Shown: positions 6,240 through 13,915 of the stretch, piece by piece
How the letters are laid out: every line of letters starts with the position of its first letter
Position numbering within the stretch: position 1 is the first letter of the stretch
NCBI GenBank assembly: GCA_017379075.1
Contig: JAFNXL010000070.1
Span: forward strand, 1 to 52,712
Direction of reading: 5' to 3'
DNA from: Bacteroidaceae bacterium
GTDB lineage: Bacteria > Bacteroidota > Bacteroidia > Bacteroidales > Bacteroidaceae
Length of the DNA: 52,712 nt
The notes under the pieces: generated by a model
What the model saw: the letters and a program-made list of their open reading frames with translations, nothing else
Databases searched by the model: none
Told to the model about the DNA's origin: nothing
Translations under genes and position numbers: made by a program

Positions 6240-7454
6240 TCACTTCTTCTTCTCGTTTATAATCTTCAGCGCCTCGGCGGTGGTGATGCTCTTCTCGCCC
6301 AAATAGGCCACAATGAAGGCGTCGGGGAACTTCTTGCGGATGGTCTTGAGCTGGTTCTTTATCTTCTGATAGTCGGTGGTTCCGCCATAGAGACACTTCA
6401 GCTTCTTGCCGTCCTTGGCAAAGGTGACGGGCCACACGCCCTTGAGGCGCTTGTCCTTCTGCTTCAGCTCGGCGGTGCAGGAGAAGAGCTGGATGCTGAA
6501 GACGGGCTGTGCCTCCTTGGCATTCTGCTGCTTGGCGCTTGTCTTTTGGGCGGTTTTTGTTTCAGTCTTGGCGGTCTTTTCAGCCTCGGGTTTCTTGGAT
6601 TGTGCCTGCTTGGCGCCTGTATTGGATTCGGCGGACTTTGCCTTCTCGGTCTTCTTTTCAGCGGCTTTTGCCTGCTTGGTGTCGGTTTCCTCGTCTTCCA
6701 CCACAATGGGCGAGCTGCCACCGGAATTTACGGACACTCTGATGGAGTTCTTCACGCCGCTCTTCTTGTCGCGCGTGCTGCGCAAGGTACTGAGCGTCTT
6801 GGTGTGCGTCTTGTTCTGTGTGGTGGTGTAGTATTCCATCAGGGCGTTGAAAATCATGCGTGCGGTCTCCTTCATGCCCTTGTCTGTGGTGATGTATGCG
6901 GCATCGGCGCTGTTGCTGATGAAGGCAATCTCAGTGAGGGCGGCGGGCATGTTGGTGTTGGCGGTGACATAGAGCCGGTTTGTCCTTACGCCACGGTAGA
7001 TGGGGCGTCCCGAAGCCGCATAGTTGTTCTGCAACAGGCGGGCAAGCAGCTCGCTCTTGCTGGCGTTGGGGTTACGGCGCTTGGAACGTCCGTTGTTTCC
7101 CGCATAGAACGTCTCCGTGCCGCGGAGGTTCTTCTTCCTTGCCCAATTGACATGGATGCTGAGGAAGAGGTCTGCCCTTGCGTTGTTGGCAATGCGGCAT
7201 CGCTCGGCCAAGGAGACGAACTTGTCGGTCTTGCGCGTGGTAATGACCTTGATGCCGGGCTTGTGCTTGCGTATGAGGCGCACCACTTCCTGAGATACTT
7301 TCAGGTTTATCTCCTTCTCGGTTATATTCTTCCCCTTGGTGCCTTGGTCGTGTCCGCCATGTCCGGCATCGATTACCCACACAAGAGGACGCTTCCCCTG
7401 CGCAAACAAAAGCAAGGGAAACAACATCAAGAGTATCAAGAGTTTGCTTTTCAT
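6240..7454 (-). CDS. N-acetylmuramoyl-L-alanine amidase with SPOR domain
   Basis: Exported zinc amidase that cleaves the MurNAc to L-Ala bond of peptidoglycan, probably at division. The 404-residue form starts at ATG 7454 with a signal peptide (MKSKLLILLMLFPLLLFAQG). The Amidase_3 domain (about 24-230) shows the metal ligands in DAGHGGHDQG (His32), TEKEINL and SIHVNW (His101), plus the catalytic Glu in LTEIAFISN. A Lys/Ala/Glu-rich linker (about 245-330) follows. The last 80 residues resemble a SPOR domain (VFSIQLFSC ... YQKIKNQLKTIRKKFPDAFIVAY), which in other proteins binds denuded septal glycan. A longer frame begins 87 bp upstream but lacks a signal-like start. Confidence 0.92.
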   Translation of the reverse strand: MKSKLLILLMLFPLLLFAQGKRPLVWVIDAGHGGHDQGTKGKNITEKEINLKVSQEVVRLIRKHKPGIKVITTRKTDKFVSLAERCRIANNARADLFLSIHVNWARKKNLRGTETFYAGNNGRSKRRNPNASKSELLARLLQNNYAASGRPIYRGVRTNRLYVTANTNMPAALTEIAFISNSADAAYITTDKGMKETARMIFNALMEYYTTTQNKTHTKTLSTLRSTRDKKSGVKNSIRVSVNSGGSSPIVVEDEETDTKQAKAAEKKTEKAKSAESNTGAKQAQSKKPEAEKTAKTETKTAQKTSAKQQNAKEAQPVFSIQLFSCTAELKQKDKRLKGVWPVTFAKDGKKLKCLYGGTTDYQKIKNQLKTIRKKFPDAFIVAYLGEKSITTAEALKIINEKKK

Positions 7455-7458
7455 AGTG

Positions 7459-7466
7459 CAAAAGTA
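7459..7466 (-). promoter_or_regulatory. -7 element very close to the amidase start
   Basis: The minus strand reads TACTTTTG, matching TAnnTTTG, only four bases before the amidase ATG. If used, the mRNA would be leaderless or nearly so. The -33 box is poor. Confidence 0.4.
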
Positions 7467-7499
7467 TAAAAAATTTATGATAAATTGGCAGAAACGGCG

Positions 7500-7507
7500 T
7501 ACCTTTG
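7500..7507 (+). promoter_or_regulatory. -7 element of the 70-residue protein gene
   Basis: TACCTTTG matches TAnnTTTG and lies 33 bp before the ATG at 7541. A TTTA about 21 bp upstream is a possible -33 box. It is divergent from the amidase promoter. Confidence 0.55.
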
Positions 7508-7540
7508 TGCCTAATAAACAACAAAGAAAAGAGCAAGACA

Positions 7541-7753
7541 ATGAGCGACGGCAATTTTAACAGGGCTTTGCTGCCCAGCACCCCTTACAGGAGCGGGCTG
7601 AAGATGGGAAAACAAATCATGCACAAACAGGCGAAGGACGCCTTCTCGGCAGTAATGGACAAGCACTTCCCCGACATGGATGCTGAAACACGGCAACGCA
7701 TTGAGGAGGACTTCCAAAAAGCCATCTCCGAAGCCCTTACCCGACAGGCCTAA
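7541..7753 (+). CDS. Small conserved hypothetical protein
   Basis: A 70-residue soluble protein of unknown function. The ATG at 7541 is chosen because it follows a TACCTTTG -7 element by 33 bp; an upstream in-frame start at 7505 would lie inside that promoter. The N-terminal half has NFNRALLPSTPYRSGLKMGK and the rest is an amphipathic, charged helix pair ending ISEALTRQA. It seems to be a short alpha-helical protein. It stands alone between a divergent promoter and a bidirectional terminator. I recall similar short proteins in other Bacteroidales but no named domain. Confidence 0.75.
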   Translation: MSDGNFNRALLPSTPYRSGLKMGKQIMHKQAKDAFSAVMDKHFPDMDAETRQRIEEDFQKAISEALTRQA

Positions 7754-7759
7754 CAAGAA

Positions 7760-7805
7760 AAGAAAAATCCTCTTCCTTGATGAAAAAGAAGAGGATTCTT
7801 TGTTA
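7760..7805. terminator. Bidirectional terminator
   Basis: AATCCTCTTC at 7766-7775 pairs with GAAGAGGATT at 7788-7797, with A-rich and T-rich flanks. It separates the converging 70-residue gene and the DUF1080 gene. Confidence 0.85.
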
Positions 7806-7833
7806 TTTATACCTTGAATAAAGGTCCGCTATA

Positions 7834-8712
7834 TTACTGAACCTTTACGCGTACGTTGCGGTACCAAACGTCATCGCCGTGGTCTTGCAGACCGATGTAG
7901 CCCTCACGCTTTTCGCCACCCATGTTCTTCAGCAACTCGTAGGCAATGGGGAAATCGCCGGTTGCGTTGAACTTGCTGTTGTCAAGCATTTCGTTCCACT
8001 TGGGAGTCCACAAGTGATATTCCAATACCTTCTCGTCGTTCTGGAAGTGGATTACAGTACCCTTGAAGACCAAAATCTTAACCTTGTTCCATTCGCCGAA
8101 GGGCTTTGCGTTCTGGGGCTTTGCGGGAATCATGTCATACAGAGAGGCTGACTGACGGTTGCCGTCCACGCCAAGCTGTGCGTCGATGTGATTCTCGTTG
8201 TCCAAAACCTGATACTCAGAGCTTGACTGCCAAATGGGGAGGTATTCGCCATTGCTCTTTACTTCCTGAGCCATGTAGAAGATACCTGAGTTACCACCCT
8301 TGCTAATCTTATATTCGAGTTCCAAAGTGAAGTTGCAGAACTTGTGGGCGAAAATCAAGTCGCCGCCACCTTCGGCCTGAGCCTCACCGGTGCCAGAACC
8401 CTTCAAGTGGATTGTACCGTCAGAGAGTTCCCAACTTGTGGGCACTGCGTCCTGACCATAACCGCGCCATCCGTCCAAAGAGGTACCGTCAAAGAGGATG
8501 TAGTATCCGTCTGCATCCTGCTTGAGGCTTGCAAGGTCAACCTGCTTGTTTTCAACAACCTCGTACTCGGGTACGGCTACTGCCTCAGCAGCGGGAGCCT
8601 CTCCGGCCTTCTTCTCACAATTCTGACAGGCTTCGCAATTGCAGTTGCACTTCTGTGTGCAAGAAGCCATCATCATGGCTACACATGAAGCCATCAAAAG
8701 AACTTTTTTCAT
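7834..8712 (-). CDS. DUF1080 (3-keto-disaccharide hydrolase family) lipoprotein
   Basis: Exported 292-residue lipoprotein. The signal ends in the lipobox MASC and is followed by a cysteine-rich stretch (CTQKCNCNCEACQNCEK), an odd feature in a mature lipoprotein N-terminus. The DUF1080 domain (about 65-290) is a concanavalin-like fold with LFDGTSLDGWRG, the GGDLIF strand, GNSGIFYM, YQVLDNENH and a C-terminal GYIGLQDHGDDVWYRNVRV motif. Members of this family cleave 3-keto-glycosides made by Gfo/Idh/MocA oxidoreductases; that activity is inferred from family knowledge. A Gfo/Idh/MocA enzyme is present in this window, but 43 kb away. The gene is monocistronic. Confidence 0.9.
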   Translation of the reverse strand: MKKVLLMASCVAMMMASCTQKCNCNCEACQNCEKKAGEAPAAEAVAVPEYEVVENKQVDLASLKQDADGYYILFDGTSLDGWRGYGQDAVPTSWELSDGTIHLKGSGTGEAQAEGGGDLIFAHKFCNFTLELEYKISKGGNSGIFYMAQEVKSNGEYLPIWQSSSEYQVLDNENHIDAQLGVDGNRQSASLYDMIPAKPQNAKPFGEWNKVKILVFKGTVIHFQNDEKVLEYHLWTPKWNEMLDNSKFNATGDFPIAYELLKNMGGEKREGYIGLQDHGDDVWYRNVRVKVQ

Positions 8713-8758
8713 GTCAAATTAAAAAATTAAATGATACAATAATTATTGATTCGTGATG

Positions 8759-8766
8759 CAAATATA
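8759..8766 (-). promoter_or_regulatory. -7 element of the DUF1080 gene
   Basis: The minus strand reads TATATTTG, matching TAnnTTTG, 46 bp before the ATG. The -33 box is not clear. Confidence 0.5.
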
Positions 8767-8905
8767 CAAATTTATCGGCAATGACGGCACATTTACATGG
8801 AAAAATAACAGAAAACAAGGCGTCATACCGCATAAAAAACGGATAGCGCACAATCATTTGTCAAATTTGAAAGCTTATTTCCGGAAATATTTATCACATA
8901 TTTCA

Positions 8906-8913
8906 TAACTTTG
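8906..8913 (+). promoter_or_regulatory. -7 element of the DUF554 gene
   Basis: TAACTTTG matches TAnnTTTG and lies 49 bp before the ATG at 8963. The -33 box is weak. Confidence 0.55.
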
Positions 8914-8962
8914 CATGCAGAAACGGACCGAACGGGCAAAACAAAATAACACAGAAACAAGA

Positions 8963-9670
8963 ATGATAGGAACCATAACAAACGTGGCCACCATAGTGGT
9001 GGGTTCGTGCCTTGGAAGCATACTGAAGAAGAGAATCAGGCCGGAATGGCAACGGGTGATGTTCACCGCAATGGGTCTGGCCGCCGTGGCACTGGGCATG
9101 AATGCCGTTTGTCGTTACATGCCCCAAAGCCAATATCCCGTACTCTTTATCATAAGCCTGAGCATTGGCGGGCTTGCGGGTACCATGATGGGATTGGACT
9201 CCCGTTTCAAATCGATAGTGGAAAAAATGAAAAAGGGAGAGGCGAAAGAAGGCGCCAACCTGGCTCAAGGACTCAGCACGGGCATACTGCTCTATTGCAT
9301 CGGCACGCTAAGCATCCTCGGTCCCGTGAACAGCGCACTCATGGACGATCACACCTACCTCTTCACCAATGCCACGCTTGATCTTGTCACCTCAATGGCG
9401 CTCTCTGCCACCTATGGCATCGGCATGGTGCTTGCCGCTCCCGTGTTGCTGTGTTGGCAAGGTGCGATATACGCGTTGGCAAAACTGTGCGGCAACGTCA
9501 TTTCGCCCGAACTCCTTTGCGAAATGAGCATTGTGGGCGGCATCCTCATTGCCGCTTCGGGGCTTTCCATCCTTGACATCAAGGACTGCAAGACGCTCAA
9601 CCTCCTCCCTGCCCTCTTTGTGCCTGTGCTGTTCTTCGTATTGAAGTCGGTGCTTCAGCTTCCTATTTGA
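8963..9670 (+). CDS. DUF554 family membrane protein
   Basis: A 235-residue polytopic membrane protein of the DUF554 (YdfK) family; the molecular function is unknown. The ATG at 8963 is preferred over an earlier frame start because the first helix with MIGTITNVATIVVGSCLG then begins at once, as in homologues. Family features are the LGMNAV segment, the loop GLAGTMMGLD, GLSTGILLYCIGTLSILGP, LDLVTSMALSATYGIG and VGGILIAASGLSIL. About seven hydrophobic segments are visible. Its last eight bases overlap the end of mltG on the other strand. Confidence 0.88.
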   Translation: MIGTITNVATIVVGSCLGSILKKRIRPEWQRVMFTAMGLAAVALGMNAVCRYMPQSQYPVLFIISLSIGGLAGTMMGLDSRFKSIVEKMKKGEAKEGANLAQGLSTGILLYCIGTLSILGPVNSALMDDHTYLFTNATLDLVTSMALSATYGIGMVLAAPVLLCWQGAIYALAKLCGNVISPELLCEMSIVGGILIAASGLSILDIKDCKTLNLLPALFVPVLFFVLKSVLQLPI

Positions 9671-10670
9671 TTTTCCTTGCGTTCAATGCCCTTGTATAGC
9701 GCCTTGCGTTGGCAAGATGCTGGGCATAGGTGCGTGCAAAATTATGTGTTCCGCTAAAATCTTCCTTGGCACACATATACAGATAGCCATGATGCACGCC
9801 ATGCAAAACCGCGTCTATGCCCTTGATGCTTGGAATGCGGATGGGACCCGGTGGAAGCCCCTTGTTCTTATACGTGTTGTATGGACTCTCCACCTCAAGG
9901 AAGCTGTGATAGATTCTGCGCGCGCCAAAATTACCGAAAGCAAACTTGACGGTGGGGTCGGCTTGCAAAGGCATTCCTATGCGCAGACGGTTGAGATACA
10001 TGCCTGCCACCATAGGTTTTTCTGCATTGTTGGCCGTTTCCTCATCTATGATGCTTGCCAATGTGGACACCTCTATACGTGTCATTTTCAATGAGTCTGC
10101 AAGTCTTTGGCGCTCTGGATTCCAAAAAGCATCATGTTCTCGTTGCATACGCTTCATGAAGCCCGCAAGCGAGGTGTTCCAATAAATCTCGTAAGTATTC
10201 GGTATAAACAGGGCCGGCAATGTATTCACCGAATATCCGTAAGTGGCACAAAACGAGCTGTCTGCAAAAGAGGCTTTCACCTCTGTGGAATCCAACATCA
10301 GATGCTCACCCATGAAATCGGCAAGTTGCCTCATGGTTCGCACACTGGGCAAAGTCAGCCTTATAGGCTCTTGCTGCCCGCTGCGGAGCCGTTTATACAC
10401 GGGCAAAATCTTCTCGTTTGGCGCAACGGCATAACGCCCCGTAAGCACTCGATAACCGTTGAGGGTAAGCAATCTCCAACCGAAAGGCTCTCCGAGTTTG
10501 TGCGAGACAGAATCCTGTGTGTCGTCCGCATCTATATAAATATATAAGGTATCTGAAGAAGGATTTGGCGACTGCTTTAATAGACAGGTCAAAACAACAC
10601 CTGCCAACAGAAGCAGCACGGCAAAGGAACAGGCTGCATAACGGATTCTCTTGTCACTTATGCTAAACAT
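9663..10670 (-). CDS. mltG: Endolytic murein transglycosylase MltG
   Basis: Inner-membrane lytic transglycosylase that cuts nascent glycan strands and is thought to end their synthesis. The 335-residue protein has one N-terminal membrane helix (about 12-33), then the YceG/MltG domain. The catalytic Glu lies in ASIIDEET, followed by the signature VAGMYLNRLRIGMPLQADPT, then SPYNTYKNKGLPPGPI, which is also diagnostic. It ends in a basic tail. Full length. It converges on the DUF554 gene with an 8-bp tail overlap and has its own consensus promoter. Confidence 0.95.
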   Translation of the reverse strand: MFSISDKRIRYAACSFAVLLLLAGVVLTCLLKQSPNPSSDTLYIYIDADDTQDSVSHKLGEPFGWRLLTLNGYRVLTGRYAVAPNEKILPVYKRLRSGQQEPIRLTLPSVRTMRQLADFMGEHLMLDSTEVKASFADSSFCATYGYSVNTLPALFIPNTYEIYWNTSLAGFMKRMQREHDAFWNPERQRLADSLKMTRIEVSTLASIIDEETANNAEKPMVAGMYLNRLRIGMPLQADPTVKFAFGNFGARRIYHSFLEVESPYNTYKNKGLPPGPIRIPSIKGIDAVLHGVHHGYLYMCAKEDFSGTHNFARTYAQHLANARRYTRALNARKIK

Positions 10671-10713
10671 TGGGTTGCGATAAAAAAGAAATACATAAAA
10701 ACTAATGACGAGA

Positions 10714-10745
10714 CAAAATTACATATTTCTTCTCTCACGAACAAA
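10714..10745 (-). promoter_or_regulatory. Promoter of mltG
   Basis: On the minus strand TTTG, a 20-base spacer and TAATTTTG match consensus exactly. It is divergent from the tRNA promoter, whose -33 box starts 17 bp further right. Confidence 0.8.
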
Positions 10746-10761
10746 AAAACGTCTCTATTTC

Positions 10762-10792
10762 TTTCCCGAATATAAAAAAAGCACTATCTTTG
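10762..10792 (+). promoter_or_regulatory. Promoter of tRNA-Thr(CGU)
   Basis: TTTC at 10762-10765, a 19-base spacer and TATCTTTG at 10785-10792. The -7 element ends 11 bp before the tRNA. Confidence 0.8.
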
Positions 10793-10803
10793 CACACGCT
10801 TTC

Positions 10804-10876
<73 letters not shown>

Positions 10877-10894
10877 CAAAACACCGGAATGCTG

Positions 10895-10928
10895 AAAAAG
10901 GATGTCAATCAAGGCATCCTTTTTTTTC
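10895..10928 (+). terminator. Terminator after tRNA-Thr(CGU)
   Basis: AAAAAGGATG at 10895-10904 pairs with CATCCTTTTT at 10915-10924 and runs into eight or more T residues. Confidence 0.9.
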
Positions 10929-10953
10929 GTATATAGGGGCACATCATGATAAA

Positions 10954-10985
10954 ATAAGAGCCCGACACCATTGCCGGACTCTTAT
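10954..10985 (-). terminator. Terminator of ppdK
   Basis: ATAAGAG-CCCGAC pairs with GCCGG-CTCTTAT across a short loop. On the minus strand it is followed by TTTTATC. It lies 33 bp beyond the ppdK stop codon. Confidence 0.75.
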
Positions 10986-11017
10986 CAATTTTGCATATAT
11001 TATAACAACGTATAATA

Positions 11018-13738
11018 TTATCCTTCAATAGCAGCCTGGGCCGCAGCGAGGCGTGCGATGGGCACACGGAAGGGTGAGCAGCTCACATAGTTGAGGCCTA
11101 CCTTATGGCAGAACTTAACTGATGAGGGTTCGCCACCGTGCTCTCCGCAGATACCACACTTGAGGTTCTCGCGTACGGAACGTCCCTTTTCTACTGCCAT
11201 CTCTACCAACTGGCCTACACCATTCTGGTCGAGTACCTGGAAGGGGTCTACCTTCAGAATCTTCTTCTCCAGATATACGGGCAAGAAGCTTGCAATATCG
11301 TCACGAGAATAACCGAAGGTCATCTGGGTAAGGTCGTTTGTTCCGAATGAGAAGTACTCGGCACGAGAAGCGATGCGGTTAGCAGTCAGGGCTGCACGAG
11401 GAATCTCAATCATTGTACCTACCTGGAAGTCTACCTCAACACCTTCTTCTGCGAACAGAGCGGCTGCGGTTTCGCGGATAACCTTCTCCTGAGCCTCGAA
11501 CTCATAAAGGATACCGGTGAGGGGTACCATGATTTCGGGGATGGGGTTTCCACCTTCCTTCTTCAACTGTACGGCAGCACCCAAAATGGCGCGAGTCTGC
11601 ATCTCGGTGATTTCGGGATAAGTGTTACCAAGACGGCAACCACGGTGACCGAGCATGGGGTTAGCCTCGCAAAGGCTTTCAACACGCTGCTGGATGTACT
11701 GTACGGTTACGCCCATAGCTTCTGCCATTTCCTGCTGTCCCTTCAAATCGTGGGGAACGAACTCGTGCAATGGGGGGTCGAGCAAACGAACGTTAACGGG
11801 GCATCCGTCCATTGCCTTGAAGATTCCGTAGAAGTCGGCCTTCTGATAGGGCAACAACTTTGCAAGAGCAGCCTTGCGTCCTTCTGCATTCTGAGCAAGA
11901 ATCATTTCACGCATGGCAACAATCTTTTCTGCCTCGAAGAACATGTGCTCGGTACGGCAAAGACCAATACCTACGGCACCGAAGTTGCGGGCAACCTGAG
12001 CATCGTGGGGAGTGTCAGCATTGGTACGAACTGCCAACTTGGTGTACTTCTCGCACAAAGCCATCAATTCTGCGAAGTCGCCAGACAACTCAGCAGCCTT
12101 GGTCTGAACCTGTCCTGCGTAGATTTCACCAGTTGTACCGTTAATTGAGATATAGTCGCCTTCCTTCAGCACAACTCCTTCAATTTCTACAGTACGTGCC
12201 TTGTAGTCGATATTTAATGCACCTGCACCGGAAACGCAGCACTTACCCATACCACGGGCAACAACGGCAGCGTGAGAGGTCATACCACCGCGTGCGGTGA
12301 GGATACCCTCAGCAACAGCCATACCGGCGAGGTCTTCGGGAGAGGTTTCGATACGAACCATAACAACCTTCTTTCCGTCTTCTGCCCAAGCGGCAGCATC
12401 ATCGGCGAAGAATACAATCTGACCAGTGGCGGCACCGGGAGATGCGGGCAGACCGCGGGTAAGCACCTTGGCACTTGCCAAAGCAGCCTTGTCAAATACG
12501 GGGTGAAGCAGTTCATCCAACTTGTTGGGCTCGCAACGCTGCAGAGCGGTCTTTTCGTCGATAAGTCCTTCACGCAACAGGTCCATAGCAATCTTAACCA
12601 TGGCAGAACCAGTACGCTTTCCGTTACGGGTCTGCAAGAACCACAACTTGCCTTCCTGTACGGTGAACTCCATGTCCTGCATATCGCGGTAGTGGTTCTC
12701 CAACTTGTTCTGGAGCATATCCAACTCCTTGTAGATTTCGGGCATAGCCTCTTCCATAGAAGGATACTTGGCCACACGCTCTTCTTCAGAGATACCGGCA
12801 CGTTCTGCCCAACGCTGAGAACCAATCTTGGTAATCTGCTGGGGTGTACGGATACCGGCTACTACGTCTTCTCCCTGAGCGTTGATGAGGTATTCGCCAT
12901 TGAAGAGGTTTTCACCGTTTCCGGCGTCGCGGCTGAAGCATACACCAGTAGCAGAGGTATCACCCATGTTACCGAATACCATTGCCTGTACGTTAACAGC
13001 AGTTCCCCACTCGGCGGGAATTCCTTCCATCTTACGGTAAAGGATGGCACGGTCGTTCATCCAGCTATCAAATACGGCGCAGATAGCACCCCAAAGCTGT
13101 TCGTATGAATCGTTGGGGAAGTCCTTACCAGTCTGCTCCTTAACAGCAGCCTTGAACTTCTTCACCAATTCCTTCAGGTCTTCAACCTCGAGTTCGTTGT
13201 CGAGCTTAACACCCTTGGCTTCCTTAACTTCTTCAATAATGGCTTCAAACGGATCGATGTCTTCCTTGTTAACGGGCTTCATGCCAAGAACTACGTCGCC
13301 ATACATCTGAACGAAACGACGGTAAGAGTCCCATGCAAAGCGTGCGTTGCCAGTCTTGCGAATCATACCTTCCACAACCTCATCGTTCAAACCGAGGTTC
13401 AGGATAGTGTCCATCATACCGGGCATTGAAGCACGAGCACCAGAACGTACAGAAACCAAAAGAGGATTCTCAACATCACCGAACTTTGAGTTCATGAGGT
13501 TCTCGATGTTCTCAACTGCCTTGAGCACGTCTTCCTTCAACAGCTCTACAACCTTATCCTTTCCAACTTCGTAATATTCGTTACAAACGTCAGTTGTGAT
13601 GGTAAAACCGGGAGGAACGGGCACTCCAATCAAGTTCATCTCGGCAAGGTTAGCACCCTTGCCACCAAGCAGATTTCTCATGTCTGCTTTTCCTTCAGCC
13701 AAACCGTTACCGAAGGTGTAAACTCTTTTTTGACTCAT
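11018..13738 (-). CDS. ppdK: Pyruvate, phosphate dikinase
   Basis: Cytoplasmic enzyme interconverting PEP, AMP and PPi with pyruvate, ATP and Pi. In anaerobes it can run in either the glycolytic or the gluconeogenic direction. The 906-residue protein has the full family layout. An N-terminal ATP-grasp domain opens VYTFGNGLAEGKADMRNLLGGKGANLAEM. The swivelling phosphohistidine domain has GGMTSHAAVVARGMGK, with the catalytic His near residue 470. A C-terminal PEP/pyruvate TIM barrel carries GTMIEIPRAAL, SFGTNDLTQMTFGYSRDD and CGICGEHGG. It is monocistronic with a consensus promoter 66 bp upstream of the start. Confidence 0.97.
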   Translation of the reverse strand: MSQKRVYTFGNGLAEGKADMRNLLGGKGANLAEMNLIGVPVPPGFTITTDVCNEYYEVGKDKVVELLKEDVLKAVENIENLMNSKFGDVENPLLVSVRSGARASMPGMMDTILNLGLNDEVVEGMIRKTGNARFAWDSYRRFVQMYGDVVLGMKPVNKEDIDPFEAIIEEVKEAKGVKLDNELEVEDLKELVKKFKAAVKEQTGKDFPNDSYEQLWGAICAVFDSWMNDRAILYRKMEGIPAEWGTAVNVQAMVFGNMGDTSATGVCFSRDAGNGENLFNGEYLINAQGEDVVAGIRTPQQITKIGSQRWAERAGISEEERVAKYPSMEEAMPEIYKELDMLQNKLENHYRDMQDMEFTVQEGKLWFLQTRNGKRTGSAMVKIAMDLLREGLIDEKTALQRCEPNKLDELLHPVFDKAALASAKVLTRGLPASPGAATGQIVFFADDAAAWAEDGKKVVMVRIETSPEDLAGMAVAEGILTARGGMTSHAAVVARGMGKCCVSGAGALNIDYKARTVEIEGVVLKEGDYISINGTTGEIYAGQVQTKAAELSGDFAELMALCEKYTKLAVRTNADTPHDAQVARNFGAVGIGLCRTEHMFFEAEKIVAMREMILAQNAEGRKAALAKLLPYQKADFYGIFKAMDGCPVNVRLLDPPLHEFVPHDLKGQQEMAEAMGVTVQYIQQRVESLCEANPMLGHRGCRLGNTYPEITEMQTRAILGAAVQLKKEGGNPIPEIMVPLTGILYEFEAQEKVIRETAAALFAEEGVEVDFQVGTMIEIPRAALTANRIASRAEYFSFGTNDLTQMTFGYSRDDIASFLPVYLEKKILKVDPFQVLDQNGVGQLVEMAVEKGRSVRENLKCGICGEHGGEPSSVKFCHKVGLNYVSCSPFRVPIARLAAAQAAIEG

Positions 13739-13804
13739 TTCGAAAAATTATAAAATTATTATAATAAGTTAATACTATATTTTTGATGCGTTTTCACGGT
13801 CATG

Positions 13805-13836
13805 CAAAATTAACTAAATTTCCTTTTTTTGCCAAA
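13805..13836 (-). promoter_or_regulatory. Promoter of ppdK
   Basis: On the minus strand TTTG, a 20-base spacer and TAATTTTG match consensus exactly, giving a leader of about 60 nt. Confidence 0.85.
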
Positions 13837-13876
13837 TTATACGCTCTAAAAAGTGTATTATTATTGATAAATTGTG

Positions 13877-13884
13877 TAATTTTG
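13877..13884 (+). promoter_or_regulatory. -7 element of rlmD-nadE
   Basis: TAATTTTG matches TAnnTTTG and lies 31 bp before the rlmD ATG. The -33 box is unclear. Confidence 0.55.
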
Positions 13885-13915
13885 CCGAAAAGTAACAACA
13901 CAACAGATATTGGAT

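Noticed and set aside
6222-7469. 415-codon plus-strand frame rich in Leu and Gly
   Set aside because: It is the complement of the amidase gene, whose Lys/Ala-rich linker leaves the opposite strand open; the amidase has full catalytic motifs.
12272-13108. 278-codon plus-strand frame
   Set aside because: It is antisense to the well conserved pyruvate phosphate dikinase and has no recognisable motif.
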